Shown here piece by piece: positions 50,234 through 61,960 of a stretch of 64,000 nt of DNA (position 1 is its first letter; each line of letters starts with the position of its first letter). The notes beneath the pieces were generated by a model. It did not search any database. It saw only the letters and a list, made by a program, of their open reading frames with translations, and was not told the DNA's origin. The DNA is from Liolophura sinensis (taxonomy: Eukaryota; Mollusca; Polyplacophora; Chitonida; Chitonidae), in the NCBI RefSeq assembly GCF_032854445.1, contig NW_027017994.1, positions 62,001 to 126,000 of the forward strand. The letters run 5' to 3'. The position numbers and the translations under genes were made by a program.

Positions 50234-53200
50234 ACCATTCGATTTCTCGTCACAAAATACGTCGGATTAGCCTCTTACCAGCAGCACTGGAACAGTTTTT
50301 CCACTTTTGCATTTTTACCTGGTCTTTTTGTTAGTTGAAATCGGCTACACTGTACTCTGTACAATCGCGACTGGTCATTACTATATTCAACTTTTGACTA
50401 TAAGTTATGTGCCCTTCGGTAGCCCAGAAGACCTGAAATCTTTGGGCTAAGCGCATTTAACTCACCCAGCAATTGTGTTACTTCTAAGTGCAAGACAATC
50501 TCAATGTCTTTATCTACGTGTAGAAAAACCACACCATTTGTACATGAAAAACACAAGGTACTTGATACAGTCTGCTGTAAAAAGTACAACTGACCACAGA
50601 CCCACATAAATAAGGTGCCAAAAGATGCGGAATTGAGCCAGGCATCGGCAGCTGTTGAAAAATTGCAAATTTCCCTGGTGTCCATGGAGTAAGAGCCGTT
50701 GCTGTGCACGTGATTATGACATAAATGATCATTCAATTGTCGCTACAGCCAAAAGTATTGGTCGGAGAGCAACGCGGATTGCACCATTCGATTTCTCGTC
50801 ACAAAATACGTCGGATTAGTCTCTTACTAGTAGCACTGGAACAGTTTTTCCACTTTTGCATTTTTACCTGGTCTTTTTGTTAATTGAAATCGGCTACACT
50901 GTACTCTGTACAATCGCGACTGGTCATTACTATATTCAACTTTTGACTATAAGTTATGTGCCCTTCGGTAGCCCAGAAGACGTCAAATCTTTGGGCTAAG
51001 CCCATTTAACTCATCCAGCAATTGCCTTACTTCTCAGTCCAAGACAATCTCAATGTCTTTATCTACGTGTAGAAAAACCAGACCATTTGTACATAAAAAA
51101 CACAAGGTACTTGATACAGTCTGCTGTAAAAAGTACAACTTAACACTGACCCACATTTATAAGGTGCCAAAAGATGCGGAATTGGGCCAGGCATCGGCAG
51201 CTGTTAAAAAATTGCAAATATCCCTGGTTTCCATGGAGTAAGAGCCGTTACTGGGCACGTGATTATGACATCAATGATCTTTGAATTGTCGCTACAGCCA
51301 AAAGTATTGGCCAGAGAGCAACGCGGTGTGTACCATTCGATTTCTCGCCACAAAATACGTCGGATTAGCCTCTTGTCAGCAGCACTGGAACAATTTTTCG
51401 AATTTTGCATTTTTGCCTGGTCTTTTTGTTAATTGAAATCGGCTACACTGTATTATGTACCATCGCGACTGGTCATTACTATATTCAACTTTTGACTATA
51501 TGTTATGTGCCCTTCGGTAGCCCAGAAGACGTCAAATCTTTGGGCCAAGCCCATTTAACTCACCCAGCAATTGCCTTACTTCTAAGTCGAAGACAATCTC
51601 AATGTCTTTATCTACGTGTAGAAAAACCACACCATTTGTAAATGAAAAACACAAGGTACTTGATACAGTCTGCTGTAAAAAGTACATCTAAACACTGACC
51701 CACATTTATAAGGTGCCAAAAGATGCGGAATTGGGCCAGGCATCGGCAGCTGTTGAAAAATTGCAAAGTTCCCTGGTTTCCATGGAGTAAGAGCCGTTGC
51801 TGGGCACGTGATTATGATATCAATGATCATTCAATTGTCACTACAGCCAAAAGTATTGGTGGGAGAGCAACGCGGTTTGCACCATTCGATTTCTCGTCAC
51901 AAAATACGTCGGATTAGCGTCTTACCAGCAGCACTGGAACATTTTTTCCACTTTTGCATTTTTGCCTGGTCTTTTTGTTAATTGAAATCGGCTACACTGT
52001 ACTCTGTACAATCGCGACTGGTCATTACTATATTCAACTTTTGACTATAAGTTATGTGCCCTTCGGTAGCCCAGAAGACGACAAATCTTTGGGCCAAGCC
52101 CATTTAACTCACCCAGCAATTGTCTTATTTCTAAGTCCAAGACAATCTCAATGTCTTTATCTACGTGTAGAAAAACCACACCATTTGTAAATGAAAAACA
52201 CAAGGTACTTGATACAGTCTGCTGTAAAAAGTACATCTAAACACTGACCCACATTTATAAGGTGCCAAAAGATGCGGAATTGGGCCAGGCATCGGCAGCT
52301 GTTGAAAAATTGCAAATTTCCCTGGTTTCCATGGAGTAAGAGCCGTTGCTGGGCACGTGATTATGACATAAATGATCATTCAATTGTCACTACAGCCAAA
52401 AGTATTGGTGGGAGAGCAACGCGGTTTGCACCATTCGATTTCTCGTCACAAAATACGTCGGATTAGCCTCTTACCAGCAGCACTGGAACATTTTTTCCAC
52501 TTTTGCATTTTTGCCTGGTCTTTTTGTTAATTGAAATCGGCTACACTGTACTCTGTACAATCGCGACTGGTCATTACTATATTCAACTTTTGACTATAAG
52601 TTATGTGCCCTTCGGTAGCCCAGAAGACGACAAATCTTTGGGCCAAGCCCATTTAACTCACCCAGCAATTGTCTTATTTCTAAGTCCAAGACAATCTCAA
52701 TGTCTTTATCTACGTGTAGAAAAACCACACCATTTGTACGTGACAAACACAAGGTAATTGATACAGTCTGCTGTAAAAACTACAACTAAACACTGACCCA
52801 CATTTATAAGGTGCCAAAAGATGCGGAATTGGGCCAGGCATCGGCAGCTGTTGAAAAATTGCAAATTTCCCTGGTTTCCATGGAGTAAGAGCCGTTGCTG
52901 GGCACGTGATTATGACATCAATGATCATTCAATTGTCGCTACAGCCAAAAGTATTGGTCGGAGAGCAACGCGGATTGCACCATTCGATTTCTCGTCACAA
53001 AATACGTCGGATTAGCCTCTTACCAGCAGCACTGGAACAATTTTTCCACTTTTGCATTTTTGCCTCGTCTTTTTGTTAATTGAAATCGGCTACACTGTAC
53101 TCTGTACAATCGCGACTGGTCATTACTATATTCAACTTTTGACTATAAGTTATGTGCCCTTCGGTAGCCCAGAAGACGACAAATCTTTGGGCCAAGCCCA

Positions 53201-54702
53201 TTTAACTCACCCAGCAATTGTCTTACTTCTAAGTCCAAGACAATCGCAATGCCTTTATCTACGTGTAGAAAAACCACACCATTTGTACATAAAAAACACA
53301 ATGTAATTGATACAGCCTGCTGTAAAAAGTACAACTGACCACAGACCCACATGAATAAGGTGCCAAAAGATGCGGAATTGAGCCAGGTATCGGCAGCTGT
53401 TGAAAAATTGCAAATTTCCCTGGTTTCCATGGAGTAAGAGCCGTTGCTGTGCATGTGATTATGACATCAATGATCATTCAATTGTCACTACAGCCAAAAG
53501 TTTTGGTCGGGGAGCAACGCGGATTGCACTATTCGATTTCTCGTCACAAAATACGTCGGATTAGCCTCTTACTAGTAGCACTGGAACAGTTTTTCCACTT
53601 TTGCATTTTTGCCTGGTCTTTTTGTTAATTGAAGTCGGCTACACTGTACTATGTACAATCGCGACTGGTCATTACTATATTCAACTTTTGACTACAAGTT
53701 ATGTGCCCTTCGGTAGCCCAGAAGACCTGAAATCTTTGTCAAAACCTCAATTGTCACTACAGCCAAAAGTATTGGTCGGATAGCAACGCGGTTTGCACCA
53801 TTCGATTTCTCATCACAAAGTACGTCGGATTAGCCTCTTACCAGCAGCACTGGAACAATTTTTCCACTTTTGCATTTTTGCCTGGTCTTTTTGTTAATTG
53901 AAATCGGCTACACTGTACTCTGTACAATCGCGACTGGTCATTACTATATTCAACTTTTGACTATATGTTATGTGCCCTTCGGTAGCCCAGAAGACGTCAA
54001 ATCTTTGGGCTAAGCCCATTTAACTCACCCAGCAATTGTCTTACTTCTAAGTCCAAGACAATCTCAATGTCTTTATCTACGTGTAGAAAAACCACACCAT
54101 ATGTACATGAAAAACACAAGGTACTTGATACAGTCTGCTGTAAAAAGTACAACTGAACACTGACCCACTTCAGTAAGGTGCCAAAAGATGCGGAATTGAG
54201 CCAGGTATCGGCAGCTGTTGAAAAATTGCAAATATCCCTGGTTTCCATGGAGTAAGAGACGTTGCTGGGCACGTGATTATGACATCAATGATCATTCAAT
54301 TGTCACTACAGCCAAAAGTATTGGTCGGAGAGCAACGCTGTTTGCACCATTCGATTTCTCGTCACAAAATACGTCGGATTAGCCTCTTACCAGCAGCACT
54401 GGAACAGTTTTTCCACTTTTGCATTTTTACCTGGTCTTTTTGTTAATTGAAATCGGCTACACTGTACTCTGTACAATCGCGACTGGTCATTACTATATTC
54501 AACTTTTGACTACAAGTTATGTGCCCTTCGGTAGCCCAGAAGACGACAAATCTTTGGGCTAAGCCCATTTAACTCACCCAGCAATTGCCTTACTTCTAAG
54601 TGCAAGACAATCTCAATGTCTTTATCTACGTGTAGAAAAACCACACCATTTGTACATGAAAAACACAAGGTACTTGATACAGTCTGCTGTAAAAAGTACA
54701 AC
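50062..54702 (+). repeat. Duplicated 4.6-kb block, copy 2
   Basis: This is the second copy of 40455-45095 at an offset of 9607 bp. Monomer starts inside are 50234, 50783, 51332, 51881, 52430, 52979, 53528, 53797 and 54346, every interval being 549 bp except the 269 bp truncated unit. Copy 2 has its own private changes, such as GATTATGATATC (51814), GCAAAGTTCCC (51765), GTAAAAACTAC (52773) and CACAATGTAATTG (53297), so divergence since duplication is small but real. Its right part (from about 52870) is also the first half of the 3015 bp tandem repeat. Confidence 0.92.
53528..53796 (+). repeat. Truncated satellite monomer (269 bp), copy 2
   Basis: The deletion junction is identical to that of the unit at 43921: consensus to 53738, nine filler bases TCAAAACCT at 53739-53747, then CAATTGTCAC from 53748. 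It has GACCTGAAATC where the copy at 43921 has GACCTTAAATC. Identity of the junction shows common descent from one deletion followed by amplification. Confidence 0.95.
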
Positions 54703-54894
54703 TTAAAACTGACCCACTTCAGTAAGGTGCCAAAAGATGCGGAATTGAGCCAGGTATCGGCAGCTGTTGAAAAATTGCAAATTTCCCTGGTTTCCATGGA
54801 GTAAGAGACGTTGCTGGGCACGTGATTATGACATCAATGATCATTCAATTGTCACTACAGCCAAAAGTATTGGTCGGAGAGCAACGCAGTTTGC

Positions 54895-57800
54895 ACCATT
54901 CGATTTCTCGTCACAAAATACGTCGGATTAGCCTCTTACCAGCAGCACTGGAACAGTTTTTCCACTTTTGCGTTTTTACCTGGTCTTTTTGTTAATTGAA
55001 ATCGGCTACACTGTACTCTGTACAATCGCGACTGGTCATTACTATACTCAACTTTTGACTATAAGTTATGTGCCCTTCGGTAGCCCAGAAGACCTGAAAT
55101 CTTTGGGCTAAGCCCATTTAACTCACCCAGCAATTGTCTTATTTCTAAGTCCAAGATAATCTCAATGTCTTTATCTACGTGTAGAAAAACCACACCATTT
55201 GTACATAAAAAAACACAAGGTACTTGATACAGTCTGCTGTAAAAAGTACAACTTAACACTGACCCACATTTATAAGGTGCCAAAAGATGCGGAATTGGAC
55301 CAGGCATCGGCAGCTGTTGAAAAATTGCAAATATCCCAGGTTTCCATGGAGTAAGAGCCGTTACTGGGCACGTGATTATGACATCAATGATCATTGAATT
55401 GTCGCTACAGCCAAAAGTATTGGTCAGAGAGCAACGCGGTTTGCACCATTCGATTTCTCATCACAAAATACGTCGGATTAGCCTCTTACCAGCAGCACTG
55501 GAACATTTTTTCCACTTTTGCATTTTTACCTGGTCTTTTTGTTAATTGAAATCGACTACACTGTACTCTGTACAATCGCGACTGGTCATTACTATATTCA
55601 ACTTTTGACTATAAGTTATGTGCCCTTCGGTAGCCCAGAAGACGACAAATCTTTGGGCCAAGCCCATTTAACTCACCCAGCAATTGTGTTACTTCTATGT
55701 GCAAGACAATCTCAATGTCTTTATCTACGTGTAGAAAAACCACACCTTTTGTACATGAAAATCACAAGGTATTTGATACAGTCTGCTGTAAAGAGTACAA
55801 CTGACAACAGACCCACATGAATAAGGTGGCAAAAGATGCGGAATTGAGCCAGGCATCGGCAGCTGTTAAAAAATTGCAAATATCCCTGGTTTCCATGGAG
55901 TAAGAGCCGTTGCTGGGCACGTGATTATGACATCAATGATCATTCAATTGTCGCTACAGCCAAAAGTATTGGTCGGAGAGCAACGCGGATTGCACCATTC
56001 GATTTCTCGTCACAAAATACGTCGGATTAGCCTCTTACCAGCAGCACTGGAACAATTTTTCCACTTTTGCATTTTTGCCTCGTCTTTTTGTTAATTGAAA
56101 TCGGCTACACTGTACTCTGTACAATCGCGACTGGTCATTACTATATTCAACTTTTGACTATAAGTTATGTGCCCTTCGGTAGCCCAGAAGACGACAAATC
56201 TTTGGGCCAAGCCCATTTAACTCACCCAGCAATTGTCTTACTTCTAAGTCCAAGACAATCGCAATGCCTTTATCTACGTGTAGAAAAACCACACCATTTG
56301 TACATAAAAAACACAAGGTAATTGATACAGCCTGCTGTAAAAAGTACAACTGACCACAGACCCACATGAATAAGGTGCCAAAAGATGCGGAATTGAGCCA
56401 GGTATCGGCAGCTGTTGAAAAATTGCAAATTTCCCTGGTTTCCATGGAGTAAGAGCCGTTGCTGTGCATGTGATTATGACATCAATGATCATTCAATTGT
56501 CACTACAGCCAAAAGTTTTGGTCGGGGAGCAACGCGGATTGCACCATTCGATTTCTCGTCACAAAATACGTCGGATTAGCCTCTTACTAGTAGCACTGGA
56601 ACAGTTTTTCCACTTTTGCATTTTTGCCTGGTCTTTTTGTTAATTGAAGTCGGCTACACTGTACTATGTACAATCGCGACTGGTCATTACTATATTCAAC
56701 TTTTGACTACAAGTTATGTGCCCTTCGGTAGCCCAGAAGACCTGAAATCTTTGTCAAAACCTCAATTGTCACTACAGCCAAAAGTATTGGTCGGATAGCA
56801 ACGCGGTTTGCACCATTCGATTTCTCATCACAAAGTACGTCGGATTAGCCTCTTACCAGCAGCACTGGAACAATTTTTCCACTTTTGCATTTTTGCCTGG
56901 TCTTTTTGTTAATTGAAATCGGCTACACTGTACTCTGTACAATCGCGACTGGTCATTACTATATTCAACTTTTGACTATATGTTATGTGCCCTTCGGTAG
57001 CCCAGAAGACGTCAAATCTTTGGGCTAAGCCCATTTAACTCACCCAGCAATTGTCTTACTTCTAAGTCGAAGACAATCTCAATGTCTTTATCTACGTGTA
57101 GAAAAACCACACCATATGTACATGAAAAACACAAGGTACTTGATACAGTCTGCTGTAAAAAGTACAACTGAACACTGACCCACTTCAGTAAGGTGCCAAA
57201 AGATGCGGAATTGAGCCAGGTATCGGCAGCTGTTGAAAAATTGCAATTATCCCTGGTTTCCATGGAGTAAGAGACGTTGCTGGGCACGTGATTATGACAT
57301 CAATGATCATTCAATTGTCACTACAGCCAAAAGTATTGGTCGGAGAGCAACGCTGTTTGCACCATTCGATTTCTCGTCACAAAATACGTCGGATTAGCCT
57401 CTTACCAGCAGCACTGGAACAGTTTTTCCACTTTTGCATTTTTACCTGGTCTTTTTGTTAATTGAAATCGGCTACACTGTACTCTGTACAATCGCGACTG
57501 GTCATTACTATATTCAACTTTTGACTACAAGTTATGTGCCCTTCGGTAGCCCAGAAGACGACAAATCTTTGGGCTAAGCCCATTTAACTCACCCAGCAAT
57601 TGCCTTACTTCTAAGTGCAAGACAATCTCAATGTCTTTATCTACGTGTAGAAAAACCACACCATTTGTACATGAAAAACACAAGGTACTTGATACAGTCT
57701 GCTGTAAAAAGTACAACTTAAAAACTGACCCACTTCAGTAAGGTGCCAAAAGATGCGGAATTGAGCCAGGTATCGGCAGCTGTTGAAAAATTGCAAATTT

Positions 57801-59559
57801 CCCTGGTTTCCATGGAGTAAGAGACGTTGCTGGGCACGTGATTATGACATCAATGATCATTCAATTGTCACTACAGCCAAAAGTATTGGTCGGAGAGCAA
57901 CGCAGTTTGCACCATTCGATTTCTCGTCACAAAATACGTCGGATTAGCCTCTTACCAGCAGCACTGGAACAGTTTTTCCACTTTTGCGTTTTTACCTGGT
58001 CTTTTTGTTAATTGAAATCGGCTACACTGTACTCTGTACAATCGCGACTGGTCATTACTATACTCAACTTTTGACTATAAGTTATGTGCCCTTCGGTAGC
58101 CCAGAAGACCTGAAATCTTTGGGCTAAGCCCATTTAACTCACCCAGCAATTGTCTTATTTCTAAGTCCAAGATAATCTCAATGTCTTTATCTACGTGTAG
58201 AAAAACCACACCATTTGTACATAAAAAAACACAAGGTACTTGATACAGTCTGCTGTAAAAAGTACAACTTAACACTGACCCACATTTATAAGGTGCCAAA
58301 AGATGCGGAATTGGACCAGACATCGGCAGCTGTTGAAAAATTGCAAATATCCCAGGTTTCCATGGAGTAAGAGCCGTTACTGGGCACGTGATTATGACAT
58401 CAATGATCATTGAATTGTCGCTACAGCCAAAAGTATTGGTCAGAGAGCAACGCGGTTTGCACCATTCGATTTCTCATCACAAAATACGTCGGATTAGCCT
58501 CTTACCAGCAGCACTGGAACATTTTTTCCACTTTTGCATTTTTACCTGGTCTTTTTGTTAATTGAAATCGACTACACTGTACTCTGTACAATCGCGACTG
58601 GTCATTACTATATTCAACTTTTGACTATAAGTTATGTGCCCTTCGGTAGCCCAGAAGACGACAAATCTTTGGGCCAAGCCCATTTAACTCACCCAGCAAT
58701 TGTGTTACTTCTATGTGCAAGACAATCTCAATGTCTTTATCTACGTGTAGAAAAACCACACCTTTTGTACATGAAAATCACAAGGTATTTGATACAGTCT
58801 GCTGTAAAGAGTACAACTGACAACAGACCCACATGAATAAGGTGGCAAAAGATGCGGAATTGAGCCAGGCATCGGCAGCTGTTAAAAAATTGCAAATATC
58901 CCTGGTTTCCATGGAGTAAGAGCCGTTGCTACGCACGCGATTATGACATAAATGATCATTGAATTGTCGCTACAGCCAAAAGTATTGGTCGGAGAGCAAC
59001 GCGGAATGCACCATTCGATTTCTCGTCACAAAATACGTCGGATTAGCCTCTTACTAGTAGCACTGGAACAGTTTTTCCACTTTTCCATTTTTGCCTGGTC
59101 TTTTTGTTAATTGAAACCGGCTACACTGTACTATGTACAATCGCGACTGGTCATTACTATATTCAACTTTTGACTATAAGTTATGTGCCCTTCGGTAGCC
59201 CAGAAGACCTGAAATCTTTGGGCCAAGCCCATTTAACTCACCCAGCAATTGTCTTTTTTCTAAGTCCAAGACAATCTCAATGTCTTTATCTACGTGTAAA
59301 AAAACCAGACCATTTGTATATAAAAAAACACAAGGTACTTGATACAGTCTGCTGTAAAAAGTACAACTTAACACTGACCCACATTTATAAGGTGCCAAAA
59401 GATGCGGAATTGGACCAGGCATCGGCAGCTGTTGAAAAATTGCAAATATCCCTGGTTTCCATGGAGTAAGAGCCGTTACTGGGCACGTGATTATGACATC
59501 AATGATCATTGAATTGTCGCTACAGCCAAAAGTATTGGTCAGAGAGCAACGCGGATTGC
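54895..59559 (+). repeat. Satellite segment 13: nine units across the 3015-bp repeat
   Basis: Units start at 54895, 55445, 55994, 56543 (truncated), 56812, 57361, 57911, 58461 and 59010. At the right-hand edge (about 58920) the sequence switches to the ACGCACGCGATTATG and GCGGAATGCACC type, which otherwise occurs only at 45.76-45.84 kb. A 121-codon plus frame (59104-59469) is open only because of an extra A in the A-run near 59324. No gene seen. Confidence 0.92.
56543..56811 (+). repeat. Truncated satellite monomer (269 bp), copy 3
   Basis: The junction is the same: consensus to 56753, filler TCAAAACCT at 56754-56762, then CAATTGTCAC from 56763. It lies exactly 3015 bp after the copy at 53528. 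Here the anchor is ACCATTCG rather than ACTATTCG, a small difference from the other two copies. Confidence 0.95.
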
Positions 59560-59750
59560 ACCATTCGATTTCTCGTCACAAAATACGTCGGATTAGCCTC
59601 TTACCAGCAGCACTGGAACAATTTTTTCCACTTTTGCATTTTTGCCTGGTCTTTTTGTTAATTGAAATCGACTACACTGTACTCTGTACAATCGCGACTG
59701 GTCATTACTATATTCAACTTTTGACTATAAGTTATGTGCCCTTCGGTAGC
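58839..59750 (+). repeat. Copy of 45667-46578 (offset 13172)
   Basis: Shared rare variants in the same order are GGTGGCAAAAG (45668, 58840), ACGCACGCGATTATG (45758, 58930), GCGGAATGCACC (45829, 59001), CACTTTTCCATTTTT (45906, 59078), CATTTGTATATAAAA (46139, 59311) and TTGGACCAGGC (46238, 59410). The match ends where GACGTC changes to GACGAC, and sequence from 59750 instead resembles 47.13-47.40 kb, so this is a recombinant junction. Minor private changes include CTTTTTTCTAAG near 59252 and GTGTAAAAAAACC near 59295. Confidence 0.88.
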
Positions 59751-59927
59751 CCAGAAGACGACAAATCTTTGGGCCAAGCCCTTTTAACTCACCCAGCAAT
59801 TGCCTTACTTCTAAGTGCAAGACAATCTCAATGTCTTTATCTACGTGTAGAAAAACCACACCATTTGTACGTGAAAAACACAAGGTACTTGATACAGTCT
59901 GCTGTAAAAAGTACAACTGAACACTGA
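59487..59927 (+). other. 146-codon open frame created by an extra T; probably not a gene
   Basis: The T-run before CCAC near 59620 has one extra base (AACAATTTTTTCC), which fuses the MIMTSMIIELSLQ frame with the LLHFCLVFLLIE frame up to TGA in ACTGAACACTGACC. The same extra T in the relatives at 45345 and 46995 gives 130-codon frames. The frame ends differ between copies. No domain recognised. Confidence 0.3.
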
Positions 59928-60036
59928 CCCACTTTAGTAAGGTGCCAAACGATGCGGAATTGAGCCAGGCATCGGCAGCTGTTGAAAAATTGCAAATATC
60001 CCTGGTTTCCATGGAGTAAGAGACGTTGCTGGGCAC

Positions 60037-60570
60037 GTGATTATGACATCAATGATCATTCAATTGTCACTACAGCCAAAAGTATTGGTCGGAGAGCAAC
60101 GCGGTTTGCACCATTCGATTTCTCGTCACAAAATACGTCGGATTAGTACCCTACCGGCAGCACTGGAACAGTTTTTTCCACTTTTGCATTTTTGCCTGGT
60201 GTTTTTGTTAATTGAAATCGGCTACACTGTACTCTGTACAATCGCGACTGGTCATTACTATATTCAACTTTTGACTATAAGTCATGTGCCCTTCGGCAGC
60301 CCAGAAGACGTCAAATCTTTGGGCCAAGCCCATTTAACTCACCCAGCAATTGTCTTACTTCTAAGTGCAAGACAATCTCAATGTCTTTATCTACGTGTAG
60401 AAAAACCAGACCATTTGTACATAAAAAAACACAAGGTACTTGATACAGTCTGCTGTAAAAAGTACAACTTAACACTGACCCACATTTATAAGGTGCCAAA
60501 AGATGCGGAATTGGACCAGGCATCGGCAGCTGTTAAAAAATTGCAAATTTCCCTGGTTTCCATGGAGTAA
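60037..60570 (+). other. 177-codon open frame spanning almost one monomer; probably not a gene
   Basis: This is the longest open frame in the window. It begins at TTG or ATG codons in GTGATTATGACATCAATG and ends at TAA in CCATGGAGTAAG. It arises because two one-base gains join three short frames: a sixth T at 60171-60176 and a seventh A at about 60424-60430. The predicted product starts MIMTSMIIQLSLQPK and ends KKLQISLVSME, with a hydrophobic stretch around LLHFCLVFLLIE that could be read as membrane-like. I recognise no domain. Other monomers lack one or both indels and are broken in this frame, and no promoter or splice context is visible. Non-coding by-product is the best reading. Confidence 0.3.
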
Positions 60571-61960
60571 GAGCCGTTACTGGGCACGTGATTAAGACAT
60601 CAATGATCATTGAATTGTCGCTACAGCCAAAAGTATTGGTCATAGAGCAACGCGGTTTGCACCATTCGATTTCTCGCCACAAAATACGTCGGATTAGCCT
60701 CTTACCAGCAGCACTGGAACATTTTTTCCACTTTTGCATTTTTGCCTGGTCTTTTTGTTAATTGAAATCGACTACACTGTACTCTGTACAATCGCGACTG
60801 GTCATTACTATATTCAACTTTTGACTATAAGTTATGTGCCCTTCGGTAGCCCAGAAGACCTGAAATCTTTGGGCCAAGCCCATTTAACTCACCCAGCAAT
60901 TGTGTTACTTCTAAGTGCAAGACAATCTCAATGTCTTTATCTACGTGTAGAAAAACCACACCATTTGTACATGAAAAACACAAGGTACTTGATACAGTCT
61001 GCTGTAAAAAGTACAACTGAACACTGACCCACTTCAGTAAGGTGCCAAAAGATGCGGAATTGAGCCAGGCATCGGCAGCTGTTGAAAAATTGCAAATTTC
61101 CCTGGTTTCCATGGAGTAAGAGACGTTGCTGGGCACGTGATTATGACATCAATGATCATTCAATTGTCACTACAGCCAAAAGTATTGGTCGGAGAGCAAC
61201 GCGGTTTGCACCATTCGATTTCTCGTCACAAAATACGTCGGATTAGCCTCCTACCGGCAGCACTGGAACAGTTTTTCCACTTTTGCATTTTTGCCTGGTC
61301 TTTTTGTTAATTGAAATCGACTACACTGTACTCTGTACAATCGCGACTGGTCATTACTATATTCAACTTTTGACTATAAGTTATGTGCCCTTCGGTAGCC
61401 CAGAAGACGACAAATCTTTGGGCCAAACCCTTTTAACTCACCCAGCAATTGCCTTACTTCTAAGTCCAAGACAATCTCAATGTCTTTATCTACGTGTAGA
61501 AAAACCACACCATTTGTACGTGAAAAACACAAGGTACTTGATACAGTCTGCTGTAAAAAGTACAACTGAACACTGACCCACTTCAGTAAGGTGCCAAAAG
61601 ATGCGGAATTGAGCCAGGCATCGGCAGCTGTTGAAAAATTGCAAATTTCCCTGGTTTCCATGGTGTAAGAGACGTTGCTGGGCACGTGATTATGACATCA
61701 ATGATCATTCAATTGTCACTACAGCCAAAAGTATTGGTCGGAGAGCAACGCGGTTTGCACCATTCGATTTCTCGTCACAAAATACGTCGGATTAGCCTCC
61801 TACCGGCAGCACTGGAACAGTTTTTCCACTTTTGCATTTTTGCCTGGTCTTTTTGTTAATTGAAATCGGCTACACTGTACTATGTACCATCGCGACTGGT
61901 CATTACTATATTCAACTTTTGAATATATGTTATGTGCCCTTCGGTAGCCCAGAAGACGTC

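Larger units (their letters stand above)
52870..58920 (+). repeat. 3015-bp higher-order repeat, two tandem copies
   Basis: Copy 1 is about 52870-55885 and copy 2 about 55885-58920, offset 3015 bp, becoming 3016 after an extra A at GCCAACTTAAAAACTG-type sequence near 57720. Each copy is five full monomers plus one 269 bp truncated monomer (5 x 549 + 270). Shared markers are TTTTGCCTCGTC (53062, 56077), CAATCGCAATGCC (53242, 56257), GTAATTGATACAGCC (53302, 56317), TTTTGGTCGGGGAGC (53500, 56515), the truncated unit, GCATATGTACATG-type CATATGTAC (54108, 57114), TTTTGCGTTTTTACC (54966, 57981) and TTCTATGTGCAAG (55693, 58709). Monomer starts in copy 2 are 55994, 56543, 56812, 57361, 57911 and 58461. 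Confidence 0.93.
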
